64,000 nucleotides of DNA from Helicoverpa zea (lineage: Eukaryota; Arthropoda; Insecta; Lepidoptera; Noctuidae). The notes under the pieces were generated by a model. The model made no database searches. It was not told where the DNA came from and saw only the letters and a program-made list of their open reading frames with translations. Each line of letters opens with the position of its first letter. Within the stretch, counting starts at the first letter, position 1. The stretch is taken from the NCBI RefSeq assembly GCF_022581195.2, contig NC_061465.1:5148501-5212500 (forward strand), written 5' to 3'. This document shows, one piece after another, positions 23,101 to 38,100 of this stretch. A program made the translations under genes and the position numbers.

Positions 23101-26100
23101 TGATCATATAATTGCAGTTAAATTACTGTATATGCCATGCTGAAAAAAATGAAATCCAAGCATTTCAAAAGCCAGCTGATAAGCTATACATTAATATGAC
23201 TAACAAATTCCGAAGGTACGCAATAAAATTAAACGCCGAGCAAACTCGGGAGACTCACTAAGTTGCCATGTTTGCCGAAACAAACACCCTTTATTATAAC
23301 GCGCCCTTCATAAAGTATGGCTGACATATAGCATTACATAGGAACGAGATTAAAAAATAATGAAGCGCACGTGTAAAATGTGATATTTTGTTTGTTTTAT
23401 TATGTACATAGAGGGAAAATCCAACGATTGATACGTCTTCCGAGTATAACGTTACTGAAGTTCTAGTGAGTTTGTGAGCAAAGTTTTTAATAAGTTTATC
23501 TGTTGGTAGCAACCTTGCTTGAGTTTATCAAGGTTTTGTTCAAGAAAACCTATGTCCACCTGTATTACTGAAACCTTGTAACATTTTCAGTTTTATTTTC
23601 TGTCTCAAACAGTCTTTTCTGTAATACCTACAACTTTTTTCTTATTTTTTTGGAAAATATTCTCTTGTTATAAAAAGACATTGCAGAAACTTTCTTTACC
23701 CACCGAAATGTATATCCAAAAAAATCTTCCAATTCACATTTCTGAACATTTTTCCCTCTTGTGTATTGTATGGAAATAAAAATATGTTCACCAGCATTGT
23801 CGTACAAGCCTAGTCTAGTCCAAAAGGGAACCCTTTACGGAAACGGAAATTAATATTTTCTTTGTGCTTTTATCAAAGAGATACGAATATGTGGGTCACA
23901 TAAATAAAATGAAAACCTTATTGTTCTTGCTAATTCGTGGTTTTCTCCAAATTTTAATAACTGTTCTTAAATATTAGGGCTGTTTTAGAACGCGTTTTAT
24001 TTATAAAAAAAAAATACTGTATGCAATAGTGGTCATAAAAAACCATAAACAATGTTAAGCGATATTGATTTAGTTTGAAATTGTGTCTTCATTTTAGTCT
24101 GCGTTCACGTTAAGATAACTATGAGAATATTTTCTAGATGAACATTGTGCTAGCAATTCTAACAGTTACCCAAATTTTTTAAACTGTTCATAGTAAATGG
24201 ATAACCAAACCCGAAAACCTATATTTCATTTAAACCACCACATAAAGTAGTGATACTCCTTACATATCCAAAGAGGTTTGGGTTCAGGAAGTTATTCACT
24301 ATTCACGGGAGCCATTACATATTTACTTTATCCATTTAAAATATGTACTTTTATATGCAAGTAAATGTATAATATCAGCTGGTATCCCTCCCACGTGTGT
24401 CGTTAACAGAACGGCCTCCATTTTACTACGCAACTTGTGACGATAAAGCTCGTATTTATTATGTATATGTATACTTACAAATAAGAATATGTCAAATAGA
24501 TATGGGATAGCTACTGATTCGCGTTTTAAGTATATGTGTACTTTATAAACAAGATGCTACACCTATACCTACTAATACTTAAAAAAAAACTGAATGTTCG
24601 TTTGCGCCACTCTCACTAACTCATTATCCTCCGAGCCTTTTTCCCAACTATGTTGGGGTCGGCTTCCATATCAGGAACTACTAGTCCGATTTAAAATTAA
24701 AATTCAGTAATTTAAAGACAGACTAACTGGTGTGGAAAGTTCAGTTTAGTTTCGTGCGTGAAACAGAGTTCAAAATAAAGTCGATCTTTTTTACAAAGTT
24801 CAAGATTGTCTGGTCAGTTGCATCTAAACAAAGGCTCAAAATATCTTATATTTATTTGAAAATAAGCTCCCAGCGGCCACATTGAACAAATCTCAAGATC
24901 CATGGAAGTTTATTTTACGAGTGCAACGTTACGGTTTGTTGAAGGCTCTTGAATAATAATAAACAGAAATATTCTGTCTGTTAAGGACTAAACTTCGAGC
25001 CGTTTAAGAAATATCTTGAATATAATATTAACACCGGATTATTTTGAAGAAGAGTATGGAAGGAGAAAACATACTGCGCCGACCCCGAATAAAATTCGGA
25101 TTATCGCAGGAAAATAATGAGGTATTCCGACTAATGAAACTAGTAGCTATACTAACTAATTAATTCCTAGGATTAAGATACTTTTTCATTATAATAGGTA
25201 AAGTTCTGACAATGTTAATGTTACAATTTTTAATAGGTACTTCAGAACTTTCAAGATTGAAGACAGCCTTCAACCGCAGACAGAAGAAATTCAGTGTTTC
25301 GGTCCACTCTAAGTATGAACGCCAAGCATATTGATTAGAGTTTGGTGTTCTACCTTACAGTGAACTGAGAACTGAAAATATCACACTTCAGAAGAAAGAA
25401 GACCGAAGATTACAACAAGGAACAAAAGATACTTAGTCAGTAAGAGAATTATTATGAATTTCTTGGTAATTATTTTAAGTAATGCTTAGGACGCTGGATG
25501 CAGGTCGCCTCCAACAGGTATCTGTGGAGATCTAAGGGGGAGGCCTATGTTCAGCAGTGGACGTCCTATGGGTGAGATGACGATGATGATGATGAATGCT
25601 TAGGACTATTGTTAGTAATATTCCAATATATCTATGTTCATGTAACTTTATGATATAAAAATACAAGGGCAGAGATTCTTGCAAAACTGAATATGTAAAA
25701 GTGTAAAGACGCGACTTATCGGACCGTGGCCCGAGCGGCCGTGACGGGCGCTTCCGCATTCGCTCTTCAGTGTAAATATTTTATTCACATTTCACAACCG
25801 GCCCGGTAATGGCATCAGCACCAGATTTCCCTCCCAAGGATAAGTGCAGAAATAAATAAAAATGTTACGACTCCCATGTTTGTTCAATATTCATATCATA
25901 TGAATATCTAAGCTTTTCACTTTCACATTTACCAAGCTCCAGTGATTGAAATTTTCACGAAACATTCAGTTAATAAAGTGCTCGTTCAGTGTTGGTGAGT
26001 TCCGCTAAATTTTGACAACTGGCGTGAGTTTCAAAGCGTTTAAAGCGACTGAAAGGATTATATTGCTCCTGAAAATTAGGCACTGAAATGGAGGATCTGT

Positions 26101-29100
26101 TTGATATTTCATTTCACTTTGCAACCATAATATCTCTTGCGTGAAATACTGAAATTATTTTTTTATCTGTGTTACAATGATTTACTGACTATAAAATCAG
26201 TACACAACCAAGTTGTATAATGATCAAAACTCAGAGTTACGCTCAAATGGGCACATAACGAAGCGAAATAAATTAATAGTCATTAAAGGGAAGCGCCGAT
26301 CGTGGCCTTCAAACAACGATAACCAAATTAATTTCAAAGAAAAACTCAATGATATCGTTTTGGGTTGTTTTTGTCAGTTAGAAAAATAGACATTTACTGC
26401 TGTAAACAATTTACGCGTACATACGTTTTTTTGGTGGGAAATCGTCATATGACCCCGTCTGGGAGTGTCAGACTCTTACTGACTAAAACCCACCATGTTC
26501 CTTCTTAAGCCCTTCATTTACCAGGGCCGCGGTTACTCTTTCAAACAATCCTGCAGCTCATTTGTAGGGCATACTTCATTTTACTTATTACCTTTTTTGT
26601 TACCCAGATGAATTCTGCGAAGAGTACCCACATAGCCTGATCCCTACTCCCGGCTACTGGATCGAGTGCTCGCGACAGAAGATAGCCACGGACACCATTT
26701 GGGACGAATCCGAGTCGGAACACGACAGTGGACCTGACCGGGATGATAACGGTAAGATTTAAATTTTATAAAGGACCCTTTTTATCAAGCTTAGAAATTG
26801 CCTATACAAACCACCAGCGTTTGGGACAAACAAGGTGGTTATGTGGGACTTATACTCTCTAAAAACTCCGCCGTCACGTACAACTTTTATGTCATAAGAG
26901 AGACTGCTGATGGACGACTTTTCCGACACCAATACATTTACTATCATCAAAAATTAACTATATCTCCCTTCAACTAAAAATGTACAGTGATAATTTTTAG
27001 AAGCTAAATTCATCACTCATTCTGTATGATGAAAACCATTCCATTTTACATTTTCAGCATTTATTAAAGTTTCATACAAAATCTACAAGGAAGTCTTTGA
27101 GTACTATTATTGGGTGGTAAATAATAAAGCAGCAGTACCATAAATTTCCAGTCCGTGATGTTCTAAAAACCTCAACAAGAACTTTTAGTCAGAACCAGAG
27201 AAAAAAATATATTACACAAAATGTATTTTACCGAAAATCAAAGTGCTCATAATATTTTCAACGAAGTTTCGTCGGTATATTTAATAAGTCTATCAAAAGA
27301 GCATTAAAGTACCCACTTTCGAATAAGGGGACTTTGACGTCCATCGCAAATTGGACCTAGCTTTTACTTTGGAATAGAATATTATATTTATTTCGTTTAA
27401 TTTCGAATTAATATTTTGCGTTTTTAGAGATAAGCCTTTAAGTCTCAAAATTTGTTGACGAATAATTATATATAAACTAAATACCGTTTTCAAACAAGCG
27501 ACAAGATTTATACATGTTGTCGTTATCTCATTTCAATTGGACATACTAATTGCAAATAAGCATTTTATTTTGTTAAAGAATTTTGTTAATTCTTAACTCT
27601 TAAAATCACTGCTAAATTGTAAGAAAATGTTTTGTGTTTCAAACACGTCTTTCAAATATGAAAGTACCTGTGGAAAGTTTTCACCGTACATTCAATAAGC
27701 TACTAAAGTAACCCCAGCCTTCACAAAGAGGGCTTGCGACCGTCGGCAAAGTGGACCTTGCAATTACTTTGCCTCACTCCGACACTTTCTGAGACCATAT
27801 TTTTCTCCAACCCGAGCGGAGTCAGGAAAACTTTCCAAGATATCATTTCTTTGAAGAATAATTAGCTGGTACAAAGCTTACTAAGGAGTTATCGCGATGC
27901 CTGTTTAGTATCTTACAATTTTGCATTTTACGAGCTTAGCTTTTATTGCATCTTTATATACAATATGCATTTACACCTCAACCCGTCTACCAGATAAAGA
28001 CTAACATCTTATTCCTAAATATGAATATAGGGTTCAGCGTTTATTAAATAAGGGGTCGCACTAGCGGTGATTCCTCCCCTGTCATATTAGCTGTGAGAAG
28101 AAAATGAAATTTTATACTTTCCTTACCTCCATTTGGTTACGGCGGTTGAACTCAAATTCGAATGAAATTACTAACATCTGATGGCGAATAAAGGAACGCG
28201 TAAAATACGCAAGGCACGAAAAGCTTTGAATAGATTGCAAGGGACACATAGTCAACGCAATGTTGTAGGAATTCATTGAAAGCAAATGTATGTACGGCCT
28301 TTTCATACCAGTCGACGCATGCCGCAACCATGAACATAATTTTGACGAATAAGTAACTTTTAACTTTCTTTTATTTTCACTGGACTACTGTCGATATTCC
28401 TTTTGTAGTATACATTTAATAAAATACCTATTACGTGAGATATAACGTATAGAATACAAGAACTAGAGCAGGTACTGAATATCCAAAAATAGCCAAGATA
28501 CTTCATATAACTCTAAAACCGTTTACAAAAGCAATACAATTGAAACCTTTATTAAATAATCAAAGGACGAGCAAAAGGCAAAAGGCGGTGCCACGCTGAA
28601 ACAAAGTTCAATAGAACTAAGCGTAAGAGTTGCGAGATAATTCTTCTGCTGTCACATTGGCGCACAGTCGAGACGAAAATTAAATTTGCCTCCTTTTTCC
28701 GGCGCATCGATTCAGTAAAACCTCATACAATATGTAACAACCTTTGCAAACCCCGCCGTGAACATTCACAGTTCAATTTTGAATATAAGCGTGATGTGAA
28801 ATGTGATTCTGAACTCGGAACGCTTCTTGAAATACTCGTTATGTGACAAAGTTTATTTTGAATTCAGAATGTTCGTTCCTACTTTAAAATTATTTGAATT
28901 AATAAACTGGTGTTGGATTTTGATTTGCAAATGCTTTTATAGATCCATTTATGAATTTGAAATAATGTTCCATTCTATAGTTCGGCCATTCAGAGAATGC
29001 GTTCCTGACACGTCGCGATTGAACTGACGACGTAACTTTGCAATGGCGTTGCAGTTACGATAAAAATATTTTTGCTGGTTGTTTACCGTTTTAACAATTG

Positions 29101-32100
29101 AGGAGCATTAAAACAACATTATTATATCAATAATCAATGAATGTAGTTACGTCGTCAGTTCAATCGCGACGTGTCAGGAACGCATTCTCTGAATGGCCGA
29201 ACTATAATTCTTCTTATATGACGTAGCAAAAAATATACCAGTATTTTTTTATTATAAAAATTGTGATAGTGTTTCTATGTAAGCTGAGAGATACATGCTA
29301 CCTATAATGATATTTGCTCCGTATATCTGAGATGAAACATGGAGACAATGTACAAACACCTCGAATGAAATAAAAGCATATTTCTGTTGCTGTATCCTTG
29401 GATTACTCCTACATATTTTCCTGGTAATACCTATCAGGTTTATTGTACTTCTATATTAGATAGGTATTCTTATACATGATGAGGATGGTTTTGGGTGAAT
29501 ATTGATAGTGTCACATGGGATGATGAATTTGTACACCCAAACGGCCTTCAGTCAACACGTGCCTGTATAAAAATAGAATGTTAATATTACCTTAAAAGTA
29601 GAGTTAGATTAGCTATACACGCTAATTGGCTGATTCTAATTAGTACCAAAGATTAGTTATTTTTGGTTGCTAATTACGCAACGAAAAAGAAGAAACTGTA
29701 TAAATCACGATATCCCTGAAAAATAACAATACTTTTACCAATAACCCAATATCAAAGGAAATGCGAAGATATCAAACTAGCTCAATAACATGCCTTCAGG
29801 ACAAAATAGTTCCTATTATTCCAATAACCAAGATGGAACAGAAGCATCCAATCACGGCGGAACGATTCACAATATAATAAAACTTACTGTCTTGAGTATC
29901 GAATATCATAAAATTCCAGCAATTTCGAAACTTTGCCGCTTCTACCTGGAAAATATAATTCATTTTAAGTATACTTTTTGCCCTTGTTGGTATTACAAAC
30001 TTAATACCACAACGTTCGTAACGAGGCTTCATAAAAATAACTTTAACGGGGAATTTCAATTTATTGACCGCAAATAATGCGAAATGAGTGTACAAAATAT
30101 CGGTGTTTGAGAGCTAATTAAACTGTGTACTTTGTAAATATGGCAACTATTCGAATCGTTTCGTTAATTTGCTATGATAAGCAAAATGCAACACTGATTA
30201 TAATGCTTATGTTTACATTCTGAACTGTTACTGTTTTTAATAGTTATTTTATTTAATCAACATAGCAAAACATTAATGGGTATTTGGGTAATATTTATTC
30301 ACATAATTATAGTTCATAATAAAAATAAAACAAAACAATATGCACCTAAATAAAAAAGAGAAATCTAATAAACTAACTCTGAACTGTATACGATGTTAAA
30401 GATTCAATCTTTCCAGCTCTTATCATGCATTCTATCCATAATGACTGTTAGTTCGTAGGCGAGGGAAAATGGTGTTTCAGTTCGAAACTTGGAAGCGCAT
30501 TGGTTATGCAAAGCGGATTATTTAGAGTACACGTCTTCGACCAGGGGAGACGGGTGATGTTTTACTGGTTGACTTGTATTAAGGTACCTCAACAGACTCG
30601 GCGCTAGATACATCATACTTTAAGGCTGCTATTAGAAGTTTGTTGGTCTATGAATGATAATTAAGTGTTGAGGTTTTGAAAATTTTGGGATAGGTTTTGT
30701 AAGGAATGAAGCTAGCTGATATTATTATTTTAAAACGTCGTACTTAATGTATATGTGATTTTATTTAGATGTCATCATCGGACAAAAGGCTTTGATTGAT
30801 GTTAAAGGGGAAAGAGTGACTAGGTCATACCATTCGCTTTTATGTGAAATGAATTCACAGGAAACTCATTGGTAAAATTGGAGCGGTTCCGCGAATTCCC
30901 TTTACAAACATATCAGCAGGTCAACATTCAGATACAGTTGCACACAAGTTGTTTGACTATTTTTCTAGTTAAAATGTTTGCCCGGACACCCGGGCTGTGT
31001 AAACGGACGCCCTTGTCCATCGGCGATGTCTCATTCGACACACGTTTTCAATTTATCGTTCCCTTCATTGTCTGGGATGGTGAGAGGATCTGTGGCGCCC
31101 GCCGTCGCGTCTCCTCCCTTATCGGTCGCCCTATTCAAAAGTCACGTCATGTGTAAATGTACAGCGATACTGTAATGGCACACTGACCCGGTCATTTTGC
31201 ACGCAGTGTAGTCTTCATCACAATCAGTACGTGACTGGTCTCGTTTGTTTATATTTAAGGACGTTAGTCGGCAATTCTTACGTTTAAACTATTTATTTGG
31301 TCACTATTGCCCAACTGAATTGACTTTTTAACAGTAAAGCAAACAATTCTATAAACATAAACACACGTGTTCCACTTTATCAAAAGCCATTCATTAAAGA
31401 AGACACACACAATTCATAAATATTTCTCGAACCATAAATGTAGAAAATATTTTCCTCGCCACTATTAAGATCGCGTGCTCCCCTCACATTTGACGTATAA
31501 ATGAAATTGATTATGAAGACATGAAGTTAAGTGGGGCTGAAGCAGTGGATAATGGGACGCATTGACCTAGCCGCGATGTCTTCAATCATGGTTACGGCCT
31601 CCCAATAATATCTTGAAGGGCTTTCAAGAGCTTGTGTATGTGAAATTTAATTTAGCTCGTATCGACCCCTTTTAATTTATGGCATCAATTATGGTATCAA
31701 TTAATTTAAATTGTAGCTGGTACCCTGTAATTTTCTTGTTATTATTTTATCTTGCTTGAGAAATGGCTTCGGGAACACGGAACAAGATACTCGCCTCGTT
31801 AGTAAGGCAAAGGAATTCTGTTCAATATTTATTTAACTGAGTTGTACGAAACCTGACGGTCAACGTATTAAATCTATACTAATATTATAAAGAGGAAAAC
31901 TTTGTTTGTTTGTTTGGTTGTAATGAATAGGCTCAAAAACTACTGGACCGTTTTAAAAAATTCTTTCACCATTCGAAAGCTACATTATCCACGAGTAACA
32001 TAGGCTATATTTTATCCCGGTACGGGCAGTAGTTCCCACGGAACGCGGGTGAAACCGCGGGAAAACGGCTAGTTATAGATATAAAGCGAAGATTTTTATA

Positions 32101-35100
32101 GAAACCCTTAAAATTGTACTCTGATTTCAACCTATCAGTCCTACCTAACCTATCCTATCAGTTTTATTTTATTGAGATTAGAAACCCGAAAATTACCATA
32201 AACATGAAACAATGCGTCTACATACGCGAACAGAAATAGATACTTGATGGATGGATGTTGTTGATGGAAAACCATTCGTTTCCATTACAGTTAGATGTAT
32301 ATACATTCAGTTTGTTGATTCTATCAGCAATCCAAATGCCATTTTTTTTCTTGAAAAATCTCAAGGATCGAAATAAGTTCAAAGTCAAATGTTTTTATTT
32401 CAAATAGGACTTTGCAGGCTCTTATGAAACATCACGCTAGTTCCAAAAAATTGGTCTCATGGAGAAGAGCCGGCAAGAAACTCCATGGACACTCTTTAAA
32501 TAAAAGATCCTTCTTCCTTTTGTTTTTGACTATATTTTAGATCTCATAAACCTGTGAGAGACATATTGTATTATTTGTGTTCTTAACTATTTATAAATAG
32601 GCAGGTACACGTCGTTTCACAAAAATATCCGCGAATATTTCTAACCCAATTCCATGTTTATTATTAAAATTCTATTTTCATTAAATATTTACCTTCATAG
32701 TAGCGGTCACGGAATCTATATTTAGTAGAGAGAGATTAAATACACACTTCATTATAAATTCTACTTTACTGTAGTGTTTTCTTTATACCTTAGTAGACAC
32801 AGTTTTAACACGATCGGTTTTCCCGGAACGTAATGGAAAAAGATATAAGAACCTACCAATTAAATATTTTTTTGGCATCTACTTTCTAAGAGACATGGTG
32901 AAACTGTTTTATATAATGGCATTTATTTAAGTTATACACATTTTTATCAGATAACAAGAAAAAATAGGAATCAATCAGTCTTCATGATAAGTAACAAGAT
33001 CAAAGTATCAATGTGCGTATTTGATAGCCATAATATTATACACGTTCTGCCTAACACATAGGCCAAATAGGATTTGTAGATCCAATCAGTCTGTAGGCCT
33101 GCCTATCAAGATATCATATTATGTATGAAGCCTAAAATATGTTACACTGATACCATACATAATATCAAAGAACTTAAGTTGAAAAAAACCTCACAATACA
33201 CAATGAATTGATGACTTTAATTGTACAAAGTTCTCCGTATTATCTCATTGTATTGGCTAAAATCAGTTCTGGAATGAAAAACAAAACCTTATTCTCTGGC
33301 TACTAGCTTTTATTTATTCACATGTGGATTGGACCAAACAAACGTAACCCGAACTGGAAGTTAAAATCAATACGGGCTACAAAGCTCACTACCTTTCAAT
33401 GGCGAATCCATTTCCAAATTAGATAGGTATCGAATACACTAGCATTCGCTGTTTGTTTTAGTTCCCTACCCCCGAGAGATCATCAATCACTGCATAGTTA
33501 TTTGTTACATACTTTTCTTGGAGTTTAATTAGTTATATTTGGATGTAGAAAGACTCTACTCACTGAAATACTCGTATCCTTTTTATATGAGGATTGTACC
33601 TAACAGCATACCTATAAGACTTTTGGCAAACGCAGACGAAATAAATATGTATTCCAAAATAAGGATATTATTATCGCCATAATTTCAAATACATTCATTT
33701 ATAGCAACATCTCTCCTTACGCAGTAATAAAATTTGTACGAATATAATTTATCATTCGAAGAATTGAATGAAACGTGATCTGATCTTCGCCAATGATATT
33801 CTTATAAAATTGTCACATCATCTTCGGAAACGGATCAGCGCGAGGACGAATAACAAGCATGATATGGCGAAAATATATCGCCTATAAAATTGTATGGCGC
33901 CCCTGGAAGCTACGTTTATATGTATATCTTACTAGCTTCCGCCAGCGGCTTCGCCCGCGTGGTGTGTTGATGAAAAATTACCTATGTGTTAATCCAGGGT
34001 ATCACCTATCTACATACCAAATTTCAATCAAATCGGTCCAGCCGTTTTTGCGTGATTGAATAACAAACATACATCCATACATTCTCACAAACTTTCACAT
34101 TTATAATATAAGTAAGAAGTAAGATATAAGTAAGATGTAGTAAGTGACATATGTATTTCAGATGTTTCTCTATTTGATGCTAGGTTTTATTATATATAAT
34201 TTTATGACTCCAATCAGACCTTGATAGAAAATATAAATCAGTTTAAAATCAAATTTTGGTGTCTTTGTTTTATATTTGAAACAAAATGAGTATAATATTT
34301 CTATGTATATTGCGAACAAACAAAATCATATTCGTGCAATTGCGATGCGACAGTAAAATATCTAGTTCAAAGATTAATGCTGAACAAAAATATGATTCCC
34401 CATAATTTATTCTGACGCCCTGTCATTTCACAGACTTCAAAAATGTTGGCGACAAAATTTATTTTGGTGACGCTGAATGAAAACGAAGTTTATATTTTTT
34501 CATCAATCTTTAGAGAGTATTAAATCTTTTGTTCTTTTCTATTTCGTTTGAACCCTTCAGTCTGTTGGAGATTTTTCCAATAATTTCTGTATTGTATTGA
34601 TAACGATATTTTTAATTAGTTTCTCGATTCTCATTTCAGCGTTATCGACATAGTATTCGATGAAGGGTTGGTTCGAAAAGTTTCCCGACTAAAATCTAGG
34701 TAGGTGATGGGAGCTAGTTAATGATTTAAATATTTACTTACAATTTGCTTTTGTTGCAATATAAATAGAAACTAAACTAACTTTGCTGCATAAGAATGAG
34801 TGTATTTCGAGTTAAGTCAAGTGTAGATAGCAGCTTAAATGAGATGATTTCGTATATGTTTTCAAAGCTACGAATACAGAGGCTTATGCTGAGGATTAGC
34901 GTAAGAGCGTGCGCCTTACTGATTGAGAACTGAAAACTGTTATAGAAATGAAGACATCGTTTATGTTAATTTATTACCCTTTTGGTGTTACCATATTTTT
35001 ACCATTGGAAGAACGTTTACAAGCTCATAATTCTATTTTGAAATAAATTCTCTTAACGGTTGTAAATGGTTCGGCTAATCAAAAAGTTGGTGTGCGATAC

Positions 35101-38100
35101 CTAAGCGAGTAATGGATCAACGGTCTGTTTATTGGTTGCACCAAAAAAAAAACAAATTAAATAGATTTAGAGCGTCATCAAAGTAAACTAGGCAAACGTT
35201 ATGTTAGGTACTCAGACCAGCACAGAATTTATTAGTATGTACGTGTATTTTTAAAAGCATTTCCCTAGGTATGGTCATCAGAATACAATATCCAAAGCTC
35301 CACATAATACAGAGAAACAATAGCATCCTCATACACTAGGTAAAACGAGGAATTGAAACCCAGAGGTATATTCCTATATCAAATCGACAAACCCACAAAA
35401 TATTGATGTACATAGTACAGTTGATAGACGTTCCCGATAGAGGTGAGGTATGTATGTTCTACTCAGTAGTACAATGTTTGCTATGGATCGGGTTTCATAG
35501 CAATTTGTCGGCTGGCGACGCTATACATAGGCCTGGACAAACAAACGGTATTTTCATATAGGTAGTGGGTAAAAAATGGGTCACTGAAAGGAGTGTACAC
35601 CTACTGGGAAAAGCTTACACCCGTATTGGTTTGGATTGCTCAAATAAATTAAGAGGAAAGGTTCTCGTTCGTTACAAGCATCCGTAGACAGCACACTGCA
35701 AACTTTTAGTCTGCAGATAAGTCAATCGGGCTCGTAATTCCGTATGGAGATTAATGATAGTGCGATCATTGCAACGACCAGGCATCAGACCGCCTATTGC
35801 ATTCGCACCATCAAAATAAACTGTCAAGCTGCCATTAGCCAACTATCGACGGACTTTTCGTCTGCAGTTTGCGGAGGCTGTTACGGTACGAAAATATGTA
35901 TGGATAGACCCTTGACAGGCAGAAAAGCACCATGTCAAAATCATACATTTTATAGGTACAGCTATACATCACAGGAATAATCCAGAACCCACTAACAAGA
36001 AGGCAAGCTTGTTACAGCCACACAATATGAAATAATAATTAATACATTAATTACAAACAAGAGCCGTCTATTATAAATCCTGACCCAATTAGAGCGACTT
36101 GTAAATGATACGTCATCAGCCGCAATCAACTCCCATTGAATACTGAGGAGCTAACAAAATATATGCTCCTATTAACATAGTGGAACGGATTTTACATACA
36201 AACTACAATAAATGAAGTAAATATTTAATTATGTTGATGTAAAATAAAATACTTGCATGTTAGTCCAAGCAGTTTACTCCTTCAGGCCAAAACAAAATCA
36301 CTTCCATCTCTCTGTTCTATTTTTAACCGACTTCCCAAAAAGAGGAGGCTTCAATTTTCTTAGATACTTTTGGTTTTACACTCACTAAATACCATTGGTG
36401 TTACTACAAAAAAAAGTAAACAGACGTTTTGCACGTGTTTAAAAACATTTTCTTAAACACTTCTCAAGCGTTTGCTTAACTTTATTTAATAACACTATAT
36501 GAGTTACTATATAGTATTATTAACCCACTATTTTATTAGAACCATATAGATATGCCGTAATATTAAATTCAAACTGTTCGAATATGTGAACTGAGGCAGT
36601 TCTGACATGGTAAGCTTGGGCTTTGCGACGGCCGACATGCGAGCCGTGCCGATAACAGTGGTGACACGTGCCTTCCAAACGTAGTCCTCCGGTGAGAATA
36701 CTAAGCCTTGTATTAAGTGATTATTTGAATAAGATACTGTTTATAACTAAATAGTGTTATATAGTCCGTTTATGTCTCGGGGATTTGTTTTAGCTATTTT
36801 ATGATTACACTACCATCTGCCAGCGTTTTTCTGTTTTCATCCGCATCATGCGAGATTTACGCACCCAGATAAAAAGAAAAGATTTTTAAAGGAATTTTTC
36901 TTGCTAACATTGGCTCGCAGGTATTATGTAAATATTATGACTTGCAAAGTGTGGTTTTTAAACAAAAGCTTTAGAGGTCCACATTCATCAATTTATCTAA
37001 GGAAAAATCCATCCATATAACAGCCATTTCTCCTTTACAGCGCCGCTGAAGCTTTATTATGGAAATATTAAATTTAAATGATCTCACTTCATGGATGCAA
37101 TAACTTCTGAGGCAATATAACCGCAGGACATCTGCCGTTCATTGCTTTATGTGGGCGTCACGTGTCTCTTACTTAATAATCTGATTAACATCATCTATAT
37201 TGAGCCTGAAAAAATTAAACAAAGAAATTCGTTCAGTTTTGGAAAATATAGGTAGTAACTTATGTAATGGTACCTATTTCTATGTTTTTTGTCGTTCGAA
37301 AAGTGCTATTTTGCAGCCAAGCCAATAAATGATTTTTGATTTTGATATATATGTATATTTTACCATCAATATTTTTACCTACTTATATTTTTTTGTGGAT
37401 AATTTCCTCATTTTCAAAAGCTCTCTAAATATCCCACTGTATGGGCCATCAAAGTCACTTTCAAAACTTTCCACCCATATTGAAAGTTACTGTAAAATCT
37501 TAAGTATATTTATACACCTAATAAGCTAAGACATCTTATTGTCTTTGAGCTCGTACACGCCTCATTTCTTTGTCTTATTAATAAAAGGCTAATGGACAAA
37601 TCGTGTTATCATTGCGTTCGTAAAATAAGACTGTTTGAAACAACGTGTGAGCATACTTAACTTTGTTATGACTTCTATATGTGCCTATATAATGACATGT
37701 TTATTAATGAACTTGAACCATTTCATTTTTCACACCCAAACTTGAATATTTTATTGGAATAGTACTTTTTTATGGGAAACCATTGAATTATGAAAGTGAG
37801 GGAGTGTCAGACTCTTACTGACTAAAACCCATCATGTTTCTTCTTAAGCCTTTGATGTACTAGGGCCGCGATAACTCTTCCGAAAAATCCCGCCGCCCCG
37901 ATTGGAAAAGTAGTTTTTTTAATTGCACCAACTTAGTTTTACTTAAAGGCATATTCTCTAAATATAACTCTCTCTCTTCTTACTGCATATCTCTTCAAGT
38001 CTACTTAGGAAGTATCACATTTTAAAGGCAAAGTTAAGGGTGAGTCACACCACATCCCAGTTGCGTGACTAAAATGCTTGGAAAGAAATCGCTCGTGACA

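Larger units (their letters stand above)
14191..26607 (+). other. Intron 1 (12.4 kb)
   Basis: Contents I can support: a hairpin at 16251-16284, a LINE-tail fragment at 18694-18763, a GC-richer unexplained block at about 20935-21090, a hairpin at 21367-21390, small inverted-repeat elements at 22284-22427 and 22740-22966, a repeat at 24601-24690, a second LINE-tail fragment at 25062-25118, a tiny LINE insertion with target duplication at 25493-25594, and an interspersed repeat at 26431-26562. No further exon with consistent phase was found. Confidence 0.7.

Noticed and set aside
30869..31156. 95-codon plus-strand frame in intron 2
   Set aside because: Its second half covers a GC-richer block open in two frames, and neither peptide resembles a known protein.
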